Positions 8,249-16,602 of a stretch of 64,000 nucleotides of DNA are shown piece by piece. Within the stretch, counting starts at the first letter, position 1. The number at the start of each line of letters is the position of its first letter. A model generated the notes under the pieces. That model did no database searches. It was given only the letters and a program-made list of their open reading frames with translations, and had not been told where the DNA came from. The DNA comes from Natronomonas sp. CBA1123. Lineage in GTDB: Archaea > Halobacteriota > Halobacteria > Halobacteriales > Haloarculaceae. A program made the position numbers and the translations under genes. The stretch lies in NCBI RefSeq assembly GCF_009741925.1, contig NZ_WPCC01000013.1:1-64000 (forward strand). Reading direction: 5' to 3'.

Positions 8249-9292
8249 TTACCGCTGACTACTCGCCTGTCGGCGGCGGACGATGCCCTGCATCTTCGCC
8301 GTCTCGTCGGCGAACGAACGGAACGCCTCCCCCGTCTCGCTGTCCTCGTCGAGGACGATTGGTGCACCGGAGTCGCCGCCCTTTCGGACTGCGGGGTCCA
8401 ACGGTATCTCTCCGAGGAATGGCATCTCCACCTCGTCGGAGAACTCCCGGCCGCCGCCGCTGCCGAAGATGTCGTGTTCGTTTCCGCAGTCCGGACAGAC
8501 GAACCCCGACATGTTCTCGACGATGCCGAGGACAGGGGTGTCGTGTTTGCCGAACATCCGAAGTCCCTTCCGGGCGTCGTCGAGGGCGACTTCCTGTGGC
8601 GTTGTCACGATGACCGCCCCCGACACCGGCACCGACTGCAACAGCGTCAACTGCGTGTCGCCGGTCCCCGGCGGCAGGTCGACGACCATGTAATCCAACG
8701 AACCCCACTCCACGTCTTCCCACAACTGCGTCAACACCTTGTGGACCATCGGCCCCCGCCAGATGACGGGGTCGTCCTCGCCGACGAGGAAGTCCATGCT
8801 CATCAGTTTCATTCCGTATTTCTCCGGTGGGATGATGGTCTCCTCGTGGGTCGCCTTGGGCCGCTCGTCGGTTTCGACCATCCGCGGGACGTTGGGGCCG
8901 TAGATGTCGGCGTCGAATAGGCCGACGCGGGCACCCATCTCCGAGAGCCCCGCAGCGAGGTTGACCGCGACCGTCGACTTCCCGACGCCGCCCTTTCCGG
9001 AGGCGACGGCGATGATGTTCTCGACGCCCGGCAACACCTGCTCGTCGTCACCCAGCCCGGTGTCGATGCTCGCCGAGAGGTCGATTTCTAACCCGGTGTC
9101 GGCGAGAACTTCTCGAACCTCGGCTGCGATTGCCGTCTCCGTCGACGAGTAGGGTGCTCCGAGCGCGAGGTCGATACGAACCGTATCACCCTCGACGGTC
9201 ACGTCGTTGACCAATCCGAGCGAGACGATATCGTCTCCGAGTTCGGGGTCTTCGACGGCCGACAGGCGGTCGAGGATAGCGTCTTCGTCCAT
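8249..9292 (-). CDS. Mrp/NBP35-family Fe-S carrier P-loop ATPase
   Basis: With the ATG at 9290-9292 the protein is 347 residues. An N-terminal MIP18-like domain (about 1-90) is followed by the deviant Walker A 'ASGKGGVGKSTVAVNLA', 'DADIYGPNVPRM' and 'DLPPGTGD', all diagnostic of Mrp/ApbC/NBP35 scaffold-carrier ATPases. 'FVCPDCGNEHDIFG' provides the paired cysteines thought to bridge a transferable 4Fe-4S cluster in the dimer. A TATA element about 28 bases upstream supports this start over the longer reading to 9385. Confidence 0.93.
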   Translation of the reverse strand: MDEDAILDRLSAVEDPELGDDIVSLGLVNDVTVEGDTVRIDLALGAPYSSTETAIAAEVREVLADTGLEIDLSASIDTGLGDDEQVLPGVENIIAVASGKGGVGKSTVAVNLAAGLSEMGARVGLFDADIYGPNVPRMVETDERPKATHEETIIPPEKYGMKLMSMDFLVGEDDPVIWRGPMVHKVLTQLWEDVEWGSLDYMVVDLPPGTGDTQLTLLQSVPVSGAVIVTTPQEVALDDARKGLRMFGKHDTPVLGIVENMSGFVCPDCGNEHDIFGSGGGREFSDEVEMPFLGEIPLDPAVRKGGDSGAPIVLDEDSETGEAFRSFADETAKMQGIVRRRQASSQR

Positions 9293-9315
9293 ACCTTCGG
9301 TAGGCCCCGTAGCGC

Positions 9316-9324
9316 CGATAAGAG
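9316..9324 (-). promoter_or_regulatory. TATA-like promoter of the Mrp gene
   Basis: The minus strand reads CTCTTATC, centred about 28 bases before the ATG at 9292. It indicates a leaderless transcript and helps to choose this start codon. Confidence 0.45.
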
Positions 9325-9390
9325 TTGTGCACCGAATCCCACGGTTCGAGCTGTGTCGGGTGTTCGGCGCTATCTGAGAAACCACTATTG

Positions 9391-9400
9391 GTTACGTAAC
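9391..9400. promoter_or_regulatory. Perfect 10-bp palindrome upstream of moaA
   Basis: GTTACGTAAC reads identically on both strands and ends about 18 bases before the moaA TATA element, in the gap between divergent mrp and moaA. The position suits an operator or activator site; no regulator can be named. Confidence 0.4.
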
Positions 9401-9417
9401 GACTCAATCTAGCGTCG

Positions 9418-9426
9418 AATTTAAGC
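9418..9426 (+). promoter_or_regulatory. TATA-like promoter of moaA
   Basis: ATTTAAG is centred 27 bases before the ATG at 9449, the spacing for a leaderless transcript. It supports 9449 over the upstream GTG at 9431 as the moaA start. Confidence 0.5.
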
Positions 9427-9448
9427 ACGTGTGACCGAACTCTCGGGC

Positions 9449-10406
9449 ATGCTCGAAGACGGGTTCGGACGGGAAGTCACCGGTGTTCGCGTCTCTCTCA
9501 CCGACCGGTGTAACTTCGACTGTGTCTACTGCCACAACGAGGGGCTCGGCGACACCCGGGGGCCGATGGAACCCGCCGACGACGAGATGTCCACCGACGA
9601 CGTGGTCCGCTTCCTCGAGGTCGCCGCGGAGTTCGACGTCGACTCGGTGAAGTTCACCGGCGGCGAACCGATGCTTCGAGAGGACCTCGAAGAAATCGTC
9701 CGCCGGACGCCGGACTCGATGGAAACGTCGCTCACGACCAACGGCACGTTCCTCCCCGAACGCGCCGACGCCCTCGCCGACGCCGGACTCGAACGCGTCA
9801 ACGTCTCCCAAGACGCCCTCTCCCCGGAGGCTTTCGCGGAGGTGACCAAGAGCACCGCCTACGAGGACGTTCTCGAAGGGGTCGATGCGGCCCTCGATGC
9901 CGGCCTCGCCCCCCGTCAAGCTCAACATGGTCGTCTTCGAGCAGACTGCCGGTTACGTCCCCGAGATGGTCGACCACGTTGCCGAGAACGACGGCCTCCA
10001 ACTCCAACTCATCGAGTACATGCCCGAACTCGCGGGCCGCCCCGACTGGGCCGTCGACATCGAACGCGTCCATGGCTGGCTCGAAGAGCAGGCCGACCGC
10101 GTCGAACGCCGGGAGATGCACGGCCGAAACCGCTACTTCGTCGACGGCGGGATGGTCGAAATCGTCGACCCCGTCGGCAATGCGGACTTCTGTGCCAACT
10201 GCCACCGCGTTCGGGTCACCCACGAGGGCTACCTCAAGGGCTGTCTCAACCGAAACGACGACCTCAAATCGATGGGCGAGATGTCCAAACCCGAAATCCG
10301 TGAGGCGTTCCGCGACACCGTCGCCGAACGGGTGCCGTACTACGGCGAGTACATGGTCCAAGAGGACGGCGAATGGGTGTTCAACGAGGAGTATATCGGC
10401 GCCTAG
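9449..10406 (+). pseudogene. moaA: moaA, GTP 3',8-cyclase, interrupted by a +1 frameshift
   Basis: MoaA is the radical-SAM enzyme of the first molybdenum cofactor step. The first part (from the ATG at 9449) has the CX3CX2C cluster in '[14 protein letters not shown]' and '[12 protein letters not shown]'. At the run of six C at 9909-9914 the frame shifts by +1; the downstream frame continues '[19 protein letters not shown]' and carries the second cluster, '[10 protein letters not shown]' plus a later Cys. Removing one C restores an intact protein of about 318 residues with both clusters. No other damage is seen, so this is either a recent mutation or a homopolymer sequence error. The end overlaps the convergent CAP gene by four bases. 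Confidence 0.88.
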
Positions 10407-11008
10407 ACGTTCGGATGCTCGCGACAGAAGTTCTGCGTCGCATAGATTTCTCCCTTCTGCGTGACGTAGACGCCGACGGCGCTAACCCGACCGTATGGTG
10501 TTAGCATCGATGTGTTATGCCCCGGTGAGTTCGCCCACATTTCGACGAACTTCGCTGCAACGTCGTCCGTTTCGTTCACCTGACGTGGAGTTAGATACGC
10601 GATGTTCTCGTTGGTGCTGTCGCATCCGTCGTACTCCTCGTGGCGCTCTTCGGAGCCCTGTCCGTCCGGATTCCGGTGGTCGTAGAAATCTCGGTCGGCC
10701 ATGTCCTTGCTGTGGAGGCGTGCGATTAACCGGACTCGCTCGGAATGGACGAACGGTTCCCGACCGTACTCCGACCGTCGCTCGTTGACCGCTTCAAAGA
10801 TTTCCATCTCCAGTCGCTCACCGTCGATGTCGGGATGTGCCGACGCTTCGACCTCCGGTACACCGGTGGTGTTTTCGGGGGCGTCGACATCCGGTTGGGA
10901 CGCTCTGTCAACTGGACCGAAGGTGACGGCCAAGGTCACGACCAGCGCGCCGGCGAGGGTGAGCAGAATAACCGCCGAAACGACGTTGAGGACTCGCTTC
11001 CACACCAT
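10403..11008 (-). CDS. Membrane-anchored CAP (SCP/PR-1-like) domain protein
   Basis: The 201-residue protein has an N-terminal membrane segment (about residues 8-32), a short linker and a CAP domain at about 65-197. Recognisable CAP features are '[18 protein letters not shown]', '[21 protein letters not shown]', 'ENIAYL' and '[14 protein letters not shown]', which include the paired His/Glu positions of the CAP cavity. It would face outside the cell. Biochemical roles of archaeal CAP proteins are not established. A TATA-like ATTTATC about 26 bases before the ATG suggests its own leaderless transcript. Confidence 0.85.
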   Translation of the reverse strand: MVWKRVLNVVSAVILLTLAGALVVTLAVTFGPVDRASQPDVDAPENTTGVPEVEASAHPDIDGERLEMEIFEAVNERRSEYGREPFVHSERVRLIARLHSKDMADRDFYDHRNPDGQGSEERHEEYDGCDSTNENIAYLTPRQVNETDDVAAKFVEMWANSPGHNTSMLTPYGRVSAVGVYVTQKGEIYATQNFCREHPNV

Positions 11009-11063
11009 TTTTCAAAGCTAATTTACGGTGATAAATAATTCGTTTACTCAAATTGATTGTGGT

Positions 11064-12086
11064 TCAGTCACATCGGTTTCGCTGTTGTTCCATCCGTTCG
11101 ATAGCTTCCTGGGCGAGCGCCTTCCCTTCCTGTTCGTTGCCGGCTTCGATTTCTTCGATTGCTTCGGCAAGCGTATCCGTCCCGTCCAGCAGTCCCGACA
11201 ACGAACAGCGAGATTGCTCGGCGATTGGGACGATGTAGCCGACTCGCTGTCCTCGACCGCGCGCCTCTGCGAAGGCCTCGTTTGCAGTTTCGAATCGAGC
11301 GTGGGCTGTTCGATACTGCTCCGACGCCGTAGAGGGGGCGTCGTTTTCCAGTGACTGGTTCGCATCGGCGAGGAAGGTGTATCCACGCGCCATCTCGTGT
11401 AGTGCTCTGCTGACCGGGGAGAGCCACGCCGCAACATCGAGCAACATTGCTTGCTCTCTCTTCACCGCCTCGTGACTGTAGCCGTCCATATTCACGCTCG
11501 TATCGTTGAGTCGCTGTTGATGGCTCTCGATTCGTTGTCCGACCGTGGATAACTCTTCGAGCCTATCGCTGGCGAAAATCACTGGCTCTCTCGCTGCGTC
11601 GTATCTCGTGTCACGAATCCGTTCGTCGTAGGCGAACGTGGCTGCGATGGCCTGGTGGAGTAGGTATCGCTGTGAAGCGCGGTCGTCGGCCAACCGTGCC
11701 AGCGTAGATAGCGTTTCTTCCCGATTGCTTGAAATCTCCTCGCCTTCGTCCAGTTCCGCGATTTCTGCCACTATCTCGTCGGTTCTGTCAGAAATCGCTC
11801 GATGGTCGAATTCATCTTCGAAGGCAGTGACATCGAAGACGAAGTCGCCATCGTCGGCAATCGGAAGGGTTCTGAGACGTTCGTACACTCGCTCCAACCG
11901 AGATTCGACGGCCAACACCTGCTCGGAGCGTTGTTCTCCTTCGAACGGCTGTGCCGAACTCTCGTTTTTGTCGGATTCTGGAGGTTGACCATTGCCGCAT
12001 CCAGCAAGTCCGCAACTGACCGCTGCTATCGCAGAAACGACCCCACGGCGCGTCCACTCATGACGTTCGGAGTCCTGTCGGCTCAT
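11064..12086 (-). CDS. Probable Tat-exported lipoprotein, function unknown
   Basis: The 340-residue protein begins with a twin-arginine region ('EWTRRGVVSAIAA') and a lipobox ending 'GLAGC' near residue 30, so it is probably a Tat-exported, lipid-anchored surface protein. The mature part is mostly helical, rich in Glu, Arg and Gln ('EVLAVESRLERVYERLRTL'-like segments), suggesting coiled coils. No enzyme motif is seen. Its ATG overlaps the stop of the PKD-domain gene by four bases, so the two proteins are translationally coupled and may act together at the cell surface. Confidence 0.75.
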   Translation of the reverse strand: MSRQDSERHEWTRRGVVSAIAAVSCGLAGCGNGQPPESDKNESSAQPFEGEQRSEQVLAVESRLERVYERLRTLPIADDGDFVFDVTAFEDEFDHRAISDRTDEIVAEIAELDEGEEISSNREETLSTLARLADDRASQRYLLHQAIAATFAYDERIRDTRYDAAREPVIFASDRLEELSTVGQRIESHQQRLNDTSVNMDGYSHEAVKREQAMLLDVAAWLSPVSRALHEMARGYTFLADANQSLENDAPSTASEQYRTAHARFETANEAFAEARGRGQRVGYIVPIAEQSRCSLSGLLDGTDTLAEAIEEIEAGNEQEGKALAQEAIERMEQQRNRCD

Positions 12087-13645
12087 TCTACCAACCCACC
12101 TCCGATACCGTTCAGGCCACCCACATCGTCGGGCAGCGTTGGTCCGGGTCCGTTGTCAGTTTCATCCTCTGTATCGTCTTCGTCCCCACTGAGGTCAGTC
12201 TCGGGCAACCGTGAGTGCAGGTCCGACGCGAGAGTTGTCGATTCGGACGATTCCTCATCAGGCGGACCATCGTTGACCGCAACCGGTGTAGTCGTCACTC
12301 TATCAGGTTCGTCTTGATTGGTGTCACCGCTAGCAATATCGCTGACCTCTTCTGCTTTATCCAAGCTCCGTTCGATAATATTGTCTTTCTCTCCTTGAAT
12401 AACAACTGTCACATCGGCTTCTTGGCCATTCTTAAGTTCAGTGGGGTCTGAGCCATAGACACGTTCCGCATTCTCCAACCCGTACTGATGATATGCCCCC
12501 CCTTCCGACGGAGAGTACGTGTTCGTCGTGCCGCCTTCGTGTTCGAGTTGCCGTATCTTCTCGTCGCAGGCGTTCCACTCCCCGCCAGTCGTCTCGCAGG
12601 TCACGGTTTTCTGCTCTTGTCCGAAGACGAACGTCGAAGCGGCGCCGACAGTGTCCTCGTAGATTTGCTCGCCCAGGTCCTGTTTCCACGGAGCGTTTTC
12701 TCCTCCGTCGAGGCCGACGGCGTCCGCCGTACTCCCGAGATACGACGAATCGGCGATTCGCGACCCGACACGGAGTGTCGAGGCGTATCCATCGGTGTCG
12801 TAGAATATCTCCTCGTCTTTCGGAGGTTGTGGCGTGGGTTCGGGCGTCTCGGAATCGGTCGTCGGTGCGGCCGGTGTCGGCGTCGGTGGGCCGCCCGAAG
12901 TTGGTTCACTCGAAAGGCAGGCATCGGAGTTCGAGGCGAGGTACTCCGGGTCGCTGCAGTCCGGGGACGACGGGCCGGGGTCGATGTCGTCCCATTCGGT
13001 GTCCGGTGTCGATTCTCGACCGGGACGGACGAGGATGTCGTCGTACGCCGTTCGGCCGTTCGTATCCACTACGACGACCTGTACGCGGTACGGTCCCGCT
13101 CCCGGAAACGCGATTCGGAGGTCATCGGTAGCGGCCGTTCCGTCGAGGGACCGTGTCGCGACGATTTCGTCGTCGACCGCCCACGCGATTTCCTCGAGTT
13201 CGGCATCGGGGCTCTCCGCGGTAGCGACGTACTCGGTCGGATTCGTGGCTTCCGGTGTCGTCGCGCCGGTAACCGAGACTGACGGTCCGGCGTCGTTGAC
13301 GTAGACGTACAGCGTGTCGGCGCTCCGAGCGCCATCATCGCCGATAACCGTGAGGTTCACCTCGTATCGGCCGGGTGTCGTCGGGACGAACGACGTCCGA
13401 CTGCAGTCCGCACAGTCGGGCGTAATCTGACGGCCACTGGGGGTGTCGATTTCCCATCGGTAGGCTTCGATATCTCCGGTGGGGTACGTCGAACCGGTCG
13501 CGTCGAGTTGGACCGTCGTATCGACGGTCACCGTCTGGTCGAGGCCACCGTCGGCCATCGGTCCATCGGCAGCGGCGGCGGCAGCGGTACCCACAATCCC
13601 ACAGAAAGCGAGCGAAACGGCAAGGAGCAACACCAATCGTTTCAT
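12083..13645 (-). CDS. Secreted PKD-domain protein, function unknown
   Basis: The 520-residue protein has a Sec-type signal peptide (about 1-25). A PKD-like Ig fold follows at about 30-115 ('VQLDATGSTYPTGDIEAYRW', 'PGRYEVNLTVIGDDGARSAD'), then a second beta domain (about 118-205), a Pro/Thr-rich linker near 255-280 and an acidic C-terminal region. Cysteine pairs occur in 'CADC', 'DCSD...DAC' and 'CETTGGEWNAC'. No C-terminal membrane anchor is seen, so it is released or held by a partner, perhaps the coupled lipoprotein downstream. A run of seven C (plus strand) at 12496-12502 lies inside the gene without disrupting it. Confidence 0.8.
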   Translation of the reverse strand: MKRLVLLLAVSLAFCGIVGTAAAAAADGPMADGGLDQTVTVDTTVQLDATGSTYPTGDIEAYRWEIDTPSGRQITPDCADCSRTSFVPTTPGRYEVNLTVIGDDGARSADTLYVYVNDAGPSVSVTGATTPEATNPTEYVATAESPDAELEEIAWAVDDEIVATRSLDGTAATDDLRIAFPGAGPYRVQVVVVDTNGRTAYDDILVRPGRESTPDTEWDDIDPGPSSPDCSDPEYLASNSDACLSSEPTSGGPPTPTPAAPTTDSETPEPTPQPPKDEEIFYDTDGYASTLRVGSRIADSSYLGSTADAVGLDGGENAPWKQDLGEQIYEDTVGAASTFVFGQEQKTVTCETTGGEWNACDEKIRQLEHEGGTTNTYSPSEGGAYHQYGLENAERVYGSDPTELKNGQEADVTVVIQGEKDNIIERSLDKAEEVSDIASGDTNQDEPDRVTTTPVAVNDGPPDEESSESTTLASDLHSRLPETDLSGDEDDTEDETDNGPGPTLPDDVGGLNGIGGGLVE

Positions 13646-13666
13646 TCGAACTGGGTCGGATTAATA

Positions 13667-13677
13667 TTGGTTTTATT
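13667..13677 (-). promoter_or_regulatory. TATA-like promoter of the PKD/lipoprotein pair
   Basis: The minus strand reads TGAATAAAAC, about 27 bases before the ATG at 13645. The remaining gap (to 13884) is AT-richer than the genes around it but shows no RNA gene or repeat. Confidence 0.45.
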
Positions 13678-13884
13678 CAAAAAGTTTCGCATCGGAATCG
13701 AGCGGATGTACCCTTCCAAAATACAGCGCTCGCCCACGACAGTACCTATATCGTCCATCATTGTTCCGTTATCCTGGAGAGGTGTGTCTATCGGTTCACA
13801 ACAGGTTCGCATCGGCGGCGACACGGGTGAAACCTCGAGGACGGCGACGATGGCGGACGGTTCGAGTTTCGACCGTGATGGGCC

Positions 13885-14469
13885 TCAGTCAGTCGCGCTG
13901 TCGGCGCGGACCCGGTCGTCGGTAGCGACCACGTAGCCGTCGTCGTCCGGAAGGTCTTCGAGGGCCTCGTCAAGTTCCCGCTCGACGGTCTCCAGTCGGC
14001 GACACAGTTCCTCGTACTTCGGGGTCCCTTCGACGGCGTCAGCTGATTCGGTTTCCAGCGTCGCTCGCTTGGCGGACAGCGAGAAGTACTCCTGAAGCTT
14101 CTCGTCGTAGGTGGCGCGTCTGAGCATCCGCTGGACCGTCTCCCGGAGTTCCGCTCTGTCCACGGGCTTTCTGAGGTACTCGTCGAAGCCCATCGAGACG
14201 ATGTCGGCGGACGGTTCACCGCCGGTGAGCATCACGATGCGGCAATCGAAGCCGCGCTGGCGTGCGGTTTCGAGCACTTCATCGCCCGAAAGCCCCGGCA
14301 TCCGTCGGTCGAGGAACACGATATCGACCGCGTCATCGAGGGCGTCGAGTGCCTCTCGGCCATCGTAGGCCGTCCGAACGTCGTGTTTCTGCAGCCGGGC
14401 CGCGTACCCATCCGCGAGCCCCGGGTCGTCGTCTACGATGAGTATCGTCGCCGTTTCGTGTTCTCCCAT
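13885..14469 (-). CDS. Response regulator with HalX C-terminal domain
   Basis: The 194-residue protein has a receiver domain at about 5-120: 'ILIVDDDPGLADGYAARL' with the acidic pocket, 'DIVFLDRRMPGLSGDEVL' with the phosphoacceptor Asp, 'VMLTGGEPS', and 'YLRKPVDRAELRE' with the conserved Lys. A helical HalX-type domain follows (about 125-175; 'LQEYFSLSAKRATLETESAD'). No DNA-binding domain is visible, and there is no adjacent histidine kinase, so it is an orphan regulator. The ATG at 14469 was chosen because the upstream extension is not conserved-looking; a TATA-like ATATTTTA at about 14510-14517 would give a short leader. Confidence 0.88.
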   Translation of the reverse strand: MGEHETATILIVDDDPGLADGYAARLQKHDVRTAYDGREALDALDDAVDIVFLDRRMPGLSGDEVLETARQRGFDCRIVMLTGGEPSADIVSMGFDEYLRKPVDRAELRETVQRMLRRATYDEKLQEYFSLSAKRATLETESADAVEGTPKYEELCRRLETVERELDEALEDLPDDDGYVVATDDRVRADSATD

Positions 14470-14539
14470 CTCGGTGTGGTCCTCAGTAACACACCTGTCT
14501 TCACGCGGTAAAATATGTTTTTCGTCAGACAATAGTCGG

Positions 14540-14995
14540 CTAGGAAACAGGACGTTTCGGCGAGCCGAGGTCTTCGAGCGCCCACGAGACGATGCGGGCT
14601 TCGACGACATCGCGTGTCTCGACGAGGTCGTCCCCGTCCCCGAAGCGCTCCAGTGTTTCGCGAGCGTCGTTGAGCATCTCGGCTTCCAGCGGTCGCTGGT
14701 CGGGTTCCTCTCGAGTCGCGTTCAACAGCGCCTCGAAGTCTTCACGGAGGACGAAGGAGGCCCGGGCGGCGTTACACCGCGAGAGTGGGCTCATCCCCGT
14801 TTCGAGGACGAGGTCACGGACGGTGTGCCAGTCGTCGGCACAGAAATGTAGCGACACCTCGCCTTCGATGTCTCGCCACGCGATTGGCTCGGAGTGCTTC
14901 AGCAACTGGACCGCACGCGGTGGAATGTCGATTCGGTGGGCGGTTTCCGGTCGGCCGCAGAGACAGCAGGGTTTCTCCGTTCGCCCGGTGTACAT
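14540..14995 (-). CDS. Haloarchaeal protein with N-terminal CxxC zinc-binding pair, unknown function
   Basis: The 151-residue protein begins 'MYTGRTEKPCCLCGRPETAH', a probable half zinc site, with another Cys in 'SLHFCADDWHTVRDLVLETG' that may complete it. The second half is helical and acidic. The C/H pattern followed by helices resembles small haloarchaeal regulators or adaptors, but I do not recognise a named family. It is transcribed divergently from tyrS; a TATA-like ACATTAC element lies about 27 bases before the ATG. Confidence 0.72.
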   Translation of the reverse strand: MYTGRTEKPCCLCGRPETAHRIDIPPRAVQLLKHSEPIAWRDIEGEVSLHFCADDWHTVRDLVLETGMSPLSRCNAARASFVLREDFEALLNATREEPDQRPLEAEMLNDARETLERFGDGDDLVETRDVVEARIVSWALEDLGSPKRPVS

Positions 14996-15104
14996 ATTCG
15001 AAGTTGGGTGGGAAGACGTTTGGATGTAATGTAACCGGCTATCCGTACTCGCGTTGGGTGCCGAAGTCCGTGTGGGTCGGTACCGCTACTGGACGTACCC
15101 GAAC

Positions 15105-15113
15105 GTTTTATCG
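15105..15113 (+). promoter_or_regulatory. TATA-like promoter of tyrS
   Basis: GTTTTATCG is centred about 27 bases before the ATG at 15136 and supports that start over longer upstream readings. Confidence 0.5.
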
Positions 15114-15135
15114 GCCGTCTCACGGTAGCGAACGC

Positions 15136-16173
15136 ATGGACACGGCCGAGCGGACCGAACTGGTCACGCGATTCACCGAAGAGGTCGTAGAGGTCGACGA
15201 AATCGAGGCGCTGTTCGAGGAACGCGAGAACCCCACCGCCTACATCGGCTACGCCCCGACCGGTGAGATGCACATCGGCCACTTCACGACGATGCGCAAA
15301 CTCGCCGACTTCATCGATGCCGGCCTCGACGTGACGGTGTTGGTCGCAGACCTCCACGCCCACCTCGACGACGCCAAGAGCCCATTCGAGTTGCTCGAGG
15401 CTCGCTCGGCGTACTACGAGGCGGCCATCGTGGGAATGATAGAGGCGGCCGGCGCCGACCCGGATTCGGTCACCTTCGTCCGCGGCACCGAGTACCAACT
15501 CGAAGAGCCCTACACGCTCGACCTCTATCGCATGCTCGCGGAGACGACGCTCTCGCGCGCCAAGCGCGCGGGCAGTGAAGTCGTTCGACAGTCCGAGAAC
15601 CCGAAGTTGGGGGGACTCGTTTACACCCTGATGCAGGCGCTCGACGTGGCCGCACTCGATGCGGACATCGCCTACGGCGGCATCGACCAGCGCGGCATCT
15701 ACATGCTCGCCCGCGAGCAGTTGCCCGATTCCGGCTACGACAAGCCGGCGTGTGTGTTCGCACCGCTTCTATCGGGGCTCTCCGGCGGGAAGATGTCCGC
15801 TTCCGAGGCGTCCTCGAAGGTCAACCTCACCGACGACGACGACGCCGTCGAAGAGAAAATCAACGGCGCGTACTGCCCCGCGGGGGAGGTCGAGGACAAC
15901 GGTGTCCTCGAGTACCTCCGATTCCTCGTGTTCCCGGTTTTCGAGGAGCGCGGCGAGCAGTTCGTCGTCGAACGGCCCGAGGAGTACGGTGGCGACCTCG
16001 TCTACGACGACTACGAAGCGGTCGAGGAAGACTTCGTCTCCGGCGAACTCCACCCCGCGGACCTCAAACCCGCTGCGGCCGCCGCGATTTCGGCGGTCAT
16101 CGCCCCGGTTCGGGAGCAACTGCTCGATAATCCGGAACTCCTGGAAGACGCATACCCCGAAAAGTACGCCTGA
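15136..16173 (+). CDS. tyrS: Tyrosine--tRNA ligase (archaeal/eukaryotic type)
   Basis: The 345-residue class I synthetase has the HIGH signature in 'APTGEMHIGHFTTMRKLADF' near residues 38-57, tyrosine-pocket residues in 'YIGYAPTG' and 'QALDVAALDADIAYGGIDQR', and the KMSKS-type loop 'GGKMSASEASSK' near residue 220. It lacks the bacterial S4-like C-terminal domain, as archaeal TyrRS proteins do. It charges tRNA-Tyr in the cytoplasm. It is convergent with the HxlR regulator (six-base gap). Confidence 0.96.
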   Translation: MDTAERTELVTRFTEEVVEVDEIEALFEERENPTAYIGYAPTGEMHIGHFTTMRKLADFIDAGLDVTVLVADLHAHLDDAKSPFELLEARSAYYEAAIVGMIEAAGADPDSVTFVRGTEYQLEEPYTLDLYRMLAETTLSRAKRAGSEVVRQSENPKLGGLVYTLMQALDVAALDADIAYGGIDQRGIYMLAREQLPDSGYDKPACVFAPLLSGLSGGKMSASEASSKVNLTDDDDAVEEKINGAYCPAGEVEDNGVLEYLRFLVFPVFEERGEQFVVERPEEYGGDLVYDDYEAVEEDFVSGELHPADLKPAAAAAISAVIAPVREQLLDNPELLEDAYPEKYA

Positions 16174-16179
16174 GGGCTC

Positions 16180-16515
16180 TTACTCCGCTTCGGCTTCGAG
16201 CCAGTTGTCGGCCCACGCTTCGATTTCGTCGAACACCGGACACAGCGACTGTCCCTTGTCGGTCAGCGAGTAGTACGTCGCCACGGGGGCGTCCTCCTCG
16301 AGTCGACGTTCGACGAAGCCGGTCTCCTGAAGGTCGTCGAGCACGCGCGAGAGCGTCCGCGCGTTGGCCTCCGTCGAGCGTTTCAGTTCGTTGAACCGCT
16401 TTTCGCCGTCCTGGAGGTCGTGTAAGACGAGCAGACGCCACTTCGAGCCGATCTGCTCCATCGACTCGACGACCGGACAGGCCGCCTCGACTGGCGCTTG
16501 GGGAACGTTCGACAT
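16180..16515 (-). CDS. HxlR-family winged-helix transcriptional regulator
   Basis: Starting at the ATG at 16513-16515 the protein has 111 residues: 'ACPVVESMEQIGSKWRLLVL' (HxlR N-terminus with its common Cys), 'RFNELKRSTEANARTLSRVL' (recognition helix region) and a wing ending in 'YYSLTDKGQSL'. HxlR proteins are often redox or electrophile-responsive repressors or activators. A TATA-like AATATTTATT lies about 30 bases upstream, so the eight-codon longer reading is unlikely. Likely local targets are the PAS and DoxX genes, whose shared promoter region holds a palindrome. Confidence 0.88.
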   Translation of the reverse strand: MSNVPQAPVEAACPVVESMEQIGSKWRLLVLHDLQDGEKRFNELKRSTEANARTLSRVLDDLQETGFVERRLEEDAPVATYYSLTDKGQSLCPVFDEIEAWADNWLEAEAE

Positions 16516-16602
16516 ATCGCTCCGTACGAGGCCCTCCAATAAATATTCACGCCGGCAGTGTGGTAGTTGGTGACACTCGAACTGGGACGTGGGTGTCGAG
16601 CA

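Noticed and set aside
9909-9914. Programmed +1 frameshifting in moaA
   Set aside because: The slip site is only a C run with no stimulatory stop or hairpin, and four unrelated frameshifts in the window have the same homopolymer form. A sequence error or ordinary indel is simpler.
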